Assembly: GCF_020171725.1 (NCBI RefSeq)
Contig: NZ_JAIVAJ010000006.1
Coordinates: 124,001-188,000 of the forward strand
Direction of reading: 5' to 3'
DNA: 64,000 bases
Source: Halobacillus litoralis
GTDB lineage: Bacteria > Bacillota > Bacilli > Bacillales > Halobacillaceae
Numbering within the stretch: the first letter of the stretch is position 1; every line of letters starts with the position of its first letter. Shown piece by piece: positions 54,423-62,075 of the stretch. The notes beneath the pieces are model-generated. The model saw only the letters and a list, made by a program, of their open reading frames with translations, was not told where the DNA came from and did not search any database. Position numbers and translations under genes: made by a program.

Positions 54423-55442
54423 CTACTCTTCGGTTTGATCTGAAGATGTGTACTCCAGTTTGGTTTGAAGCTGATCTTTTACGTTTTCCAGGCTCTCTTC
54501 GTCTGGCACGAAGTAGAATAGCCCGTCTTCCAAGCGTTCGTTTACTCCTTGGATTTCAATCGATTCGGTCGTTGATTCCTTAGAGGAGAACGCTTTTTGA
54601 ATCGCATAAATTTCGCGTGGTGAGAGGTTCGTTGATATATTTTCACCAACTACATCAGATATCTGTCCTACTTTAAAGATGGTTCCAGCTGAAATCGCTT
54701 CGTCAATCGACGCTTTGATAAACTGTCTTTGTCGCTCATCACGAGGATACGTCAGTGCGGCATCTCTTTTTCTCATTCGAACGAAGGCCAACGCTTCTTC
54801 ACCTGTCATCTTCGTAGGTCCCTCTTCAAATTCGATAATCTTGTAATAATCGATGCTGCTTCGTTCCCAGAATGGCTCTTTCACATCAATGGTCACGCCG
54901 CCGAGCAGGTCTACGACTTCAATGAATCCCTCAAAGTTGACGGTAGCGTATGTGTCGATCGGAATGTCCAGGTAATCCTCGACGGTTTCAACGGCTAATT
55001 TTTCAGCACCGTATCCAGATAACTCCCCAAGTGAATAGGTGGAATTGATTTTGTGATAACCAGCGTAAGCATCTCCGACTTTTTCAGCAGGAAGCTCCAC
55101 TCTCGTATCTCTTGGAATGCTCGTCATCGTCATTTCTTTCGTTTCCGGATCAAGGGTCATGACGATCTGAGTATCCGCACGGCCTGCGCCGCCTTCTGTC
55201 GCATAGTCTTCCACTCCTAATAGAAGAATGGAAATCGGATCTGATCCGATATCGACTGGCTGTTCCCTCAAATCCGATTTATCGCCACGTTCTAAATCTT
55301 TATATGAAGCGGTATAAACTTGTGTAGCGTAATAGAAGCCAACGCCAATACAAAGTGCAAACACAAATAAAATAGCGCCAATAATTCTGAATCGTTTTTT
55401 TCTATTTCGTTTTCGTCTTCTTTTGATTCTGGTTGTTGCCAT
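54423..55442 (-). CDS. LytR-CpsA-Psr (LCP) family wall-polymer ligase
   Basis: A 339-residue protein; ATG 55442 is chosen because GAGGTG lies 6 nt ahead. A very basic N-terminus (TRIKRRRKRNRKKRF) precedes one membrane helix (about 23-43), and the LCP domain is outside. Typical parts are SILLLGVEDY, GRADTQIVMTLDP, MTSIPRDTRVELP (about 115-130) and VRMRKRDAALTYPRDERQRQ with the conserved Arg pair and Asp-Pro-type loop. LCP enzymes attach teichoic acids or capsule from lipid carrier to peptidoglycan. Confidence 0.95.
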   Translation of the reverse strand: MATTRIKRRRKRNRKKRFRIIGAILFVFALCIGVGFYYATQVYTASYKDLERGDKSDLREQPVDIGSDPISILLLGVEDYATEGGAGRADTQIVMTLDPETKEMTMTSIPRDTRVELPAEKVGDAYAGYHKINSTYSLGELSGYGAEKLAVETVEDYLDIPIDTYATVNFEGFIEVVDLLGGVTIDVKEPFWERSSIDYYKIIEFEEGPTKMTGEEALAFVRMRKRDAALTYPRDERQRQFIKASIDEAISAGTIFKVGQISDVVGENISTNLSPREIYAIQKAFSSKESTTESIEIQGVNERLEDGLFYFVPDEESLENVKDQLQTKLEYTSSDQTEE

Positions 55443-55513
55443 AAAAAACACCTCTATTTTTACCTCTCACTTTCACATTGTATCATATCGGTAAAGAATC
55501 AAAGGTTTTGCTG

Positions 55514-55543
55514 AAAAAGCCCTGCTCACGATAGAGCAGGGCA
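55514..55543 (-). terminator. Terminator of the APC permease gene
   Basis: On the minus strand GCCCTGCTC pairs with GAGCAGGGC, followed by TTTTT. Confidence 0.92.
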
Positions 55544-55549
55544 TCAGGC

Positions 55550-57013
55550 TTAGTTGATCTCTTCTTTTTCCAAAATCAAGTAGTTCATTTCTTTTCTTTC
55601 GATACTATTATACCGTTTCGCGTTGAACAGGTAGAAAATGATTCCAATTAATACCCAGACGCCCAGTGCGATATACGATTCTGTTCCAAGTGATGCCGGG
55701 GACCATGGAAGCAGAAGCAGGGCAAGAAACCCGATTGCACTGATCATTCCAATTAAGGAAAGCAGTTTTTTACCTGGTGCGACGACATCGGCATAACCTC
55801 TTGCTTGCTGCTTGTCCGACCAGCGGAAGAACTTATAAGCAGTTGCCGTGCAGAAGAAGTAAGCGATCGCTACACCGGTAGAAGACATGTCGACAACCCA
55901 GAGCAGTGCCTCACGGCCGAACCACGGGGCAATCAGGCAGATGGCCATGGTGAACAAAATGCCGACATAAGGCGTTTTATGCTTGGAATGGAGCTGACGG
56001 AACATATCAGGCAGGATGCGTGCGCGCCCCATAGCAAAGGTCAGACGGCTTGCCGAAATGTAGAAACCGTTCAATCCTGTGAAAATCCCCATACAGACTG
56101 CGGCGGCGATGATAAATACACCGGCGCGGCCCATATAGCTCTCGATTGCATCTCCTGTTCCCCATACAGAACCTGTCTCCTGTATTTGAGCGAGAAGATT
56201 CTGCCATGGCATCGTACTGGCTGTAATCAGAATCATGGCGCTGTAAGCAAGTCCCGCAGCAAGAAGGGACCAAATGATCAGACCAAATGCTTTCTTCGGT
56301 TCAAACTCGAACTCTTCAGCTGCCTGAGGGATATTATCAAATCCTACGTAGGCAAAAGGCGCAATCGCAAGAATGGTCAGAATCGATGCAATCGCTGTTT
56401 GGTCCGGTGTAAAGGCCGGCGTGATGTTTGAAAGACTCGGACCTTCAGAAAAGATGGCACCGACCGCAAGGAGACTGATTCCAATGATCAGAATAATACT
56501 GAATACGAATTGGGTTTTACCGGAGAAGCTTGCTCCACGAATATTCAGAATGGCAAACAAAATAAGTGCAAGACTGGCAATAGCAATTTGAATGATGGAC
56601 ACTTCATAACCGGCAACGGTGTACATATTTCCTGTCCGGACAAAATCCGGGAATAAAAACTTTGCGAGCAATGCCAAAGCAGATGCGTTCAACGCGACAA
56701 TACAAATATATCCAAGCGTCAGGAACCACCCCGCTATAAAAGCAAATCCTCGTCCAAATCCGATGTAAGCATACGCGAACTCTCCACCTGTAACCGGGAA
56801 TTTCTCGATCAAGAACCCGTAGCTGACACCGATGATCATCATAAGCGCGGCGCCGAGCAGAATCCCGATAACGACACCGATCGGACCTGCCTGTGAAATC
56901 CAATCTGTCGGAAGAACGAAGGCTCCCCAACCGATTGCCGATCCGAAGGCAATTGCCCACACCCAGTGCGGCTTAAGTGATCTTTCTAATTTTTTTCTTT
57001 CTCTCGTGGCCAT
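55550..57013 (-). CDS. APC-family amino acid/polyamine permease
   Basis: A 487-residue protein with about 12 membrane helices. IAFGSAIGWGAFVLP near residue 21 is the broken helix-1 substrate motif, and VTGGEFAYAYIGFG near 74 and YVGFDNIPQAAEEF near 222 are typical of the amino acid-polyamine-organocation family. AGGAGG stands before the ATG. It is divergent from the cohesin-like gene. The substrate cannot be fixed; the helix-6 FDNIP version is found in several uncharacterised Bacillaceae transporters. Confidence 0.92.
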   Translation of the reverse strand: MATRERKKLERSLKPHWVWAIAFGSAIGWGAFVLPTDWISQAGPIGVVIGILLGAALMMIIGVSYGFLIEKFPVTGGEFAYAYIGFGRGFAFIAGWFLTLGYICIVALNASALALLAKFLFPDFVRTGNMYTVAGYEVSIIQIAIASLALILFAILNIRGASFSGKTQFVFSIILIIGISLLAVGAIFSEGPSLSNITPAFTPDQTAIASILTILAIAPFAYVGFDNIPQAAEEFEFEPKKAFGLIIWSLLAAGLAYSAMILITASTMPWQNLLAQIQETGSVWGTGDAIESYMGRAGVFIIAAAVCMGIFTGLNGFYISASRLTFAMGRARILPDMFRQLHSKHKTPYVGILFTMAICLIAPWFGREALLWVVDMSSTGVAIAYFFCTATAYKFFRWSDKQQARGYADVVAPGKKLLSLIGMISAIGFLALLLLPWSPASLGTESYIALGVWVLIGIIFYLFNAKRYNSIERKEMNYLILEKEEIN

Positions 57014-57325
57014 TATATGTTTTCCTCCTAAAAATAAAAGACGTACCTCGACTATTCTATTAATGATTCGTCATATTTCGCAAGCCATTTACGTTTATAT
57101 TTACCCACAAAGATGAAGTTAAACTTAAATCCGGTGGAAAATAAAAGCAGGGCGGCTGAACGGCTTTTCGATTTCATAAAATTTCCTGGGCAAAATGGCT
57201 GATTTATCATTAATCTTCTTCAAATAGTGACATAAACACCGATATAAATACTATTGAAAAGATTTTTGTACATATCGAAAGGGGGAAACGTTGACGAAGG
57301 GAGATCTACCCTTTGTCAGTTTACT
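57014..57325. promoter_or_regulatory. Divergent intergenic region with a leader mini-ORF and hairpin before the cohesin-like gene
   Basis: On the plus strand GAAAGGGGG (57277-57285) stands 5 nt before TTG 57291, opening a 12-codon frame (MTKGDLPFVSLL) whose TGA at 57327-57329 overlaps the ATG of the cohesin-like gene at 57326. GACGAAGGG pairs with CCCTTTGTC (57293-57317) in the same place. The big gene has no close ribosome site of its own, so coupled translation is likely. The rest of the 312 bp shows no gene. Confidence 0.5.
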
Positions 57326-58126
57326 ATGAGAATTCAACATCTAAGATGGAAGTCGGCGGGCATGACCCTGATGACGGCCGTTCTGCTATTTGCCTTTTTA
57401 CCATGGCAGGGCGATGCATCAGCAGTCGGTAAGGGGACGATCAGTGTGTCGTCTGTGTATGAAGATTCGGAGAGAAAGACGGTGTCGATCTCGATTGAGG
57501 CTCAAGATATCGAGAACATGGAGAGCGGCCAATTAGAGCTGCGTTATGATCCTCAAGTCGGTTACGTAAGAGGAACCGACAGCGGCAGCAGTCTTGAAGA
57601 TGCCATTACGGTCATCAATGAGGATGAAGCGGAAGATGGAATAGTCAAATTTGCTTGGGTTGCAACAGATGAGGTTGAGAACGGAACGCTGTTATCCCTT
57701 GATTTTTATACCACACACGAGCAGGGCGTGAAAGCAACAGACCTTGAACTTGTAGAAACACAAGTGTTCGATGAAGATGGAGATGAAATCGGTGTATCGC
57801 TAAGCGACGGATACATAAAGCCATTTGACGGAAAAGTTGAATCAGAGGAAGAAGTGTCTGGAAATAAGACATGGACCATCGAGTTCAGTACACCGATTCT
57901 TGAATCTTCCATTTCCGAACAGAGTGTGTATATTCAAAACGAAAGAAGAAATGCATTAGTAGACGTCAACCTATCCCTTTCGAATGATGGAAAAGTATTG
58001 ACGGTGAAACCTGCAGATGAATTAAGAAGATCTTATGATTACAGCTTGATCGTTTCAGAGAATGTACGCTCGATGACGAATACTCGATTGAAAGAAGCGG
58101 TCAAAGTACCGTTTACAGTTCAATAA
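57326..58126 (+). CDS. Secreted cohesin-like protein with a C-terminal Ig-like module
   Basis: A 266-residue exported protein. The signal peptide runs to about residue 33 (DASA). Residues 36-165 resemble a cohesin-type beta-sandwich: TISVSSVYED, TVSISIEAQDIENMESGQLELRYDPQVGYV, GIVKFAWVAT, GTLLSLDFYTT. Residues 180-266 are an Ig-like module that starts KTWTIEFSTPI. It is followed after 17 bp by a gene with cohesin-like and dockerin-like domains, so the two products may bind each other. No SLH, LPXTG or lipobox anchor is visible. Confidence 0.8.
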   Translation: MRIQHLRWKSAGMTLMTAVLLFAFLPWQGDASAVGKGTISVSSVYEDSERKTVSISIEAQDIENMESGQLELRYDPQVGYVRGTDSGSSLEDAITVINEDEAEDGIVKFAWVATDEVENGTLLSLDFYTTHEQGVKATDLELVETQVFDEDGDEIGVSLSDGYIKPFDGKVESEEEVSGNKTWTIEFSTPILESSISEQSVYIQNERRNALVDVNLSLSNDGKVLTVKPADELRRSYDYSLIVSENVRSMTNTRLKEAVKVPFTVQ

Positions 58127-58143
58127 CAACAGGAGGCAGCGGT

Positions 58144-59571
58144 ATGAACAAAAAAGTAGGCGGGTTATTTACGATTTTTGTGCTTGTCTTAACGTTATTT
58201 TCAACCAGCCAAGCACTTGCCTACCGTGACTCGGTAGTCGAAGTGACCCAAGTATATTCAACAAGTGATGAAGTGACAGTCGCCGTGAAACTGCACAACT
58301 TCCGTGACCTGAACTCTGGAAGTTTTCAAGTCTCAGTCCAGGATGCTGATCTTGAGCTGGATGGGTTTGACCCCGCTCCAAAGTTCGATAACGGAATGTT
58401 CAATACGACGTCCCGTGAAGACGGAGATACGCTTAACATCAGCTTCCTAGCTTCTGGTGAGGAAGTCGATGTCGATGCCTCTGTGCTGGGTTACATCACG
58501 TATGAAGTAGATGATTCAGCGGATTACGGGGAAAAATTTGATATCGAATTGAGTAACGTATCCATTACAGACAATGATGACGAAGAACTCGTCGAGGCGG
58601 CTTTTGATGGAGCGATTTACTACGAGCGGTCTTTGGGCGATGTGAATGACTCCAACGAATTGAATGCAGCACAAGCGATGAAGATTCTTCAGCATGCGAA
58701 TGGATCTGAGACGCTTGACAGCTCAGACCGAGCATATGCGGATATCGATGGAGACGGAAACATTTCACAAAGTGATGCAGAAGAATTGCTCGAATACATT
58801 GTTGGATCAAAAACAAGTATGGCACGCATTACGACAGAAGAAGTGAATACAGCTTTTCTTGATGTTCCTTACAGTTTCCAAATGGAAGCGAAGTACGGTC
58901 AGGCTCCCTATACATGGGATGCACGTAGACTTCCAAGTGGCCTTGAGTTAAATGAACAAACCGGCGTGATTACCGGTACACCTTCACGAATCGATGATGG
59001 AGAAGTGACCATCACAGTTGAAGACCGTACAGGTGCGGAAATGAAGAAGACCTTTGACTTCTCTGTCATTGAGTCTGATGTAAGACAGCTTGAGGAGATT
59101 TCACCGATCAGTGTGGAAAAAGGCGACAGTGTATCTCTTCCAGACAGCATTCAAGTCACGTACAAAGACGGGACAACTTCTAATGAAGACGTAGACTGGC
59201 AGGACTTCAGCACAACTTCAACAGGTGAATTCCTCGTATCCGGTATGGTTGATGCTGTCAGTATGACGATTACGGCTAAAGTTATAGTCTATGATGGGGA
59301 CGAGAAGCCATATGTTCCAGAGGACCAGTTAGGCGCAGTGGAAACAGACTATGTAGGATTCCTTGATGTTCACACGATTACGGTGGATGTAACGGATAAA
59401 GTTTCCCGCGTGGTGATCGTTGCTGGACGTGATGAGATTGATATGAACGCGGATGTGGATAGTACGTTCAGCCTTGCAACGCCGAGGTTGGAATCTGGGG
59501 ATGTTGTGACGCTTGTCGCTTATGATTATTTCAATGAAAAGATTACGGAGAAGAAAGTTACTTTGAGATAA
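58144..59571 (+). CDS. Secreted protein with cohesin-like, dockerin-like and Ig-like domains
   Basis: A 475-residue exported protein. After the signal peptide (about 1-26) come a cohesin-like sandwich (29-160), a dockerin type I domain (165-221) with two calcium loops (GDVNDSNELN and ADIDGDGNISQSDAEEL), a putative-Ig He_PIG-type domain (about 240-308, LPSGLELNEQTGVITGTP), a second Ig-like domain (about 315-384) and a C-terminal beta domain (about 395-475). GGAGG precedes the ATG. Having both partners of a cohesin-dockerin pair in one chain could give self-assembly. No catalytic domain is seen. Confidence 0.87.
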   Translation: MNKKVGGLFTIFVLVLTLFSTSQALAYRDSVVEVTQVYSTSDEVTVAVKLHNFRDLNSGSFQVSVQDADLELDGFDPAPKFDNGMFNTTSREDGDTLNISFLASGEEVDVDASVLGYITYEVDDSADYGEKFDIELSNVSITDNDDEELVEAAFDGAIYYERSLGDVNDSNELNAAQAMKILQHANGSETLDSSDRAYADIDGDGNISQSDAEELLEYIVGSKTSMARITTEEVNTAFLDVPYSFQMEAKYGQAPYTWDARRLPSGLELNEQTGVITGTPSRIDDGEVTITVEDRTGAEMKKTFDFSVIESDVRQLEEISPISVEKGDSVSLPDSIQVTYKDGTTSNEDVDWQDFSTTSTGEFLVSGMVDAVSMTITAKVIVYDGDEKPYVPEDQLGAVETDYVGFLDVHTITVDVTDKVSRVVIVAGRDEIDMNADVDSTFSLATPRLESGDVVTLVAYDYFNEKITEKKVTLR

Positions 59572-59584
59572 GAGGGGGATTAAA

Positions 59585-61963
59585 GTGAAGAATAAAGTAT
59601 TTGGATTTACTATGATTTTGACCTTGGTATTTGCTGCTTTAGCACCTTCTGTTCACGCTGAGAATCTAGAAGATCCTCAAAATATAGTATTCGATGAAAT
59701 AACGGACTTCCGTTTAGAGAATATTGGTACAAATGAAGTGAACATGACTTTTGACACGAAAAATTCAGATAATGGGCTCGATATTGACCGTCTATTTTAC
59801 GTAGTTGTTGAAAGTGACAGTATTGTATCCAGCGGCAGTAATAACCTTGACCGGTTAGTTGGCGTCACTAAGTCTAGTGGAGTACTTGGGGATTTAGAAG
59901 AGCTAGTCGTAGATAATAACGACGCACATTTAATTACAAATCCAGAGTTACTTCTGGACTTGGCTAGTGGTGATGTTGTAAAAACAGGCGTAGTAAATGA
60001 TTTACAAGGTGGAGTAGAAAACGCTGAAATTAACCTGGATGGATTGGAGGAGAATGTTAATTACAAAATGTTTGTAGTAGGGGCAACGCCTGAAATGGGC
60101 GTCCCGCAGATTATTGATTCTCCAGACGGATTCAGTGATATGGCAAATCGGTTCCTGAAGATTCATTTATCCGATGATAATGGAACGAACAGAACCTATG
60201 AGATTTCTTATTACGATCAGAACGGAAATTTCCATTCTCAAGATGTAGATGACATAAACAGTAATACAGCTAACGATGGAGACTTGAGGTTCGGGATTAA
60301 TAACGATGGTACTATCAACGAAAACGCAACTGGAGGGCAACGTTTCACTCTAAGAGTGTCTACAGCAAATAGAATTGCGGTAGGGGATAGTTGGCTACTT
60401 GAGTTTGACGATGATGGTGACGTTTACGAAGATCCTGCTAGAATACGACGTCTACCTAAAGCTGAGTATATTGATGATGGCTCAGAGTGGGAAGATGGAC
60501 ATCTCTTTGCTGATGGTGACCATGGTTATGTAAGCTTTTCTACTGACCCGTTCCCTAGGTTGCTTCCAGGTATTGGGACTGACGGGACAGGCTTCAGTAT
60601 TGACGAAGCTCCAACAGAACAGGAGTTTAATTACTTAAGAGGTGTTTATGCTAATACCCGAGGAAGTGTTTCAGTTAGGTTTGATAATGATATTAAACTG
60701 ACACCAAGAGGCCAGGAGCAAATACAAATTCTCGATAGTGAGGGAAATGACTACAGGTATTACGAGGCATTCAACAGAGGGATAAGTGACGGAGGCTCTG
60801 TACTCGAAATAGAATACGAAGCATTGGATCCGAACAAGGAATATTATGTAAGTATCCCAGCGGGTAGCCTAGCTACAGAGGTTGGTAATGATAATGGATT
60901 AGGACAATTTAACTTGGGTAATGAGTTCAATAAACTTATCTTCTATACAGAGAAGAAACCAACTATCGCGACAACGTTCTTTAATCCAGGTAATGAAACA
61001 TTTGATCATACATTCTCTCCATTCAGCTTGAATCCAAGCAATGATATTTATAGAATCCCTGAATTGGTTGGAGTAAACAAACTGGGGGTTGGGCTGAATC
61101 AGCAGTTGATTTTGAATTTCCAAGACGCGATTATTCTTAATGGAAACCCTAATTCTAAGCTTGAAATTGACTCTTCTGGAAGTAATCGTAACTTGAGTGC
61201 GACTGCTACAGTGAATGAGAGTAGACCAAATGAGCTGATCATTACAGTTCAACATGGTTTGGATAACCAAAATTTATTACGTCCAGATACCATTTATGAT
61301 TTAGTCATCCAACCAGGCATCGTAAAAGACCGCTTTGGAGGAAGCTCTTATTCTGAGAGTGACACCATTGAAGTGAGCTTTAAGACAGCAGATGGATTCA
61401 AGAATGCCTTCTTGGACAAGTCCGCATATGAATTGAACTCAGGCCTTCTTCAAACGCCGAGTCATAATATTGCGATTGATGTGCCTAAGGTGTTCATTCG
61501 AAACGTAGAAACAATCCACTACCGTCAAGGACTTGCGCCAGATGCACAAGTCGCTCCAAACCTTACCAACGTGGATGTTGAAGCGGATGCGGATGTCGAG
61601 TATTTAACGGTTTCAACAAACCAAGATGAAAGAAGAATGCTCGAACGTGGAGCGAATGGTAAATTTACAGCTACATTCGCTGGACTAAGCTCTAACGTAA
61701 CACAGCTTGAAATTACAGCGTACGATGTCAATGAGAACGAACTTGTTACACGCGTGTTCCGTTTGCAGGGCGCACCTGGATCTGAGTTCAACAACGAGTA
61801 TGTTCCGGAGATTACAGACATATTCGGGGAGCGGGTATCGCTTTACGAATTGATGCAGCAACCGGATCTTATGAGACAAGTGCTCGAGCAGATCCCTGTA
61901 AGTGAGTTAGACCGTATCGGAGTTCTTGAACCATTCTTCGCTCCATACAATGATGTACCTTAA
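59585..61963 (+). CDS. Large secreted Ig-like-repeat protein of unknown function
   Basis: A 792-residue exported protein from GTG 59585, behind AGAGGGGG. A signal peptide (about 1-25, ending VHA) is followed by acidic beta-rich sequence. At least two segments look like SbsA/Big_5 Ig-like modules (RGSVSVRFDNDIKLTPRG near 352; LNQQLILNFQDAIILNG near 503, ending VSFKT). No enzyme motif, SLH or LPXTG is present. The middle of the gene is more AT-rich than its ends and neighbours. It closes an apparent operon of three large secreted proteins and may be a surface or matrix component. Confidence 0.8.
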   Translation: MKNKVFGFTMILTLVFAALAPSVHAENLEDPQNIVFDEITDFRLENIGTNEVNMTFDTKNSDNGLDIDRLFYVVVESDSIVSSGSNNLDRLVGVTKSSGVLGDLEELVVDNNDAHLITNPELLLDLASGDVVKTGVVNDLQGGVENAEINLDGLEENVNYKMFVVGATPEMGVPQIIDSPDGFSDMANRFLKIHLSDDNGTNRTYEISYYDQNGNFHSQDVDDINSNTANDGDLRFGINNDGTINENATGGQRFTLRVSTANRIAVGDSWLLEFDDDGDVYEDPARIRRLPKAEYIDDGSEWEDGHLFADGDHGYVSFSTDPFPRLLPGIGTDGTGFSIDEAPTEQEFNYLRGVYANTRGSVSVRFDNDIKLTPRGQEQIQILDSEGNDYRYYEAFNRGISDGGSVLEIEYEALDPNKEYYVSIPAGSLATEVGNDNGLGQFNLGNEFNKLIFYTEKKPTIATTFFNPGNETFDHTFSPFSLNPSNDIYRIPELVGVNKLGVGLNQQLILNFQDAIILNGNPNSKLEIDSSGSNRNLSATATVNESRPNELIITVQHGLDNQNLLRPDTIYDLVIQPGIVKDRFGGSSYSESDTIEVSFKTADGFKNAFLDKSAYELNSGLLQTPSHNIAIDVPKVFIRNVETIHYRQGLAPDAQVAPNLTNVDVEADADVEYLTVSTNQDERRMLERGANGKFTATFAGLSSNVTQLEITAYDVNENELVTRVFRLQGAPGSEFNNEYVPEITDIFGERVSLYELMQQPDLMRQVLEQIPVSELDRIGVLEPFFAPYNDVP

Positions 61964-61973
61964 ATAACAGTAG

Positions 61974-62015
61974 AAAACCCCGTGATGCTGGTAACAGCTT
62001 CACGGGGTTTCTTTT
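61974..62015 (+). terminator. Terminator of the cohesin-dockerin operon
   Basis: AAACCCCGTGA-T-GCTG pairs with CAGC-T-TCACGGGGTTT, followed by CTTTT. Confidence 0.9.
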
Positions 62016-62030
62016 GGTTTTCATCCAAAG

Positions 62031-62070
62031 AAAAGAGCCTCTCCCACATCTATATAATAGGAAGAGACTC
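62031..62070 (-). terminator. Terminator of the RCC1/BIG2 protein gene
   Basis: On the minus strand GAGTCTCTTCC pairs with GGGAGAGGCTC (with G-U pairs), followed by TTTTC. Confidence 0.85.
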
Positions 62071-62075
62071 ATCAT

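Noticed and set aside
55805..56431. A 208-residue plus-strand gene opposite the APC permease
   Set aside because: It is an antisense shadow of a well-conserved membrane protein gene; its composition (many Cys, Arg, Asn) is that of a reverse-strand frame.
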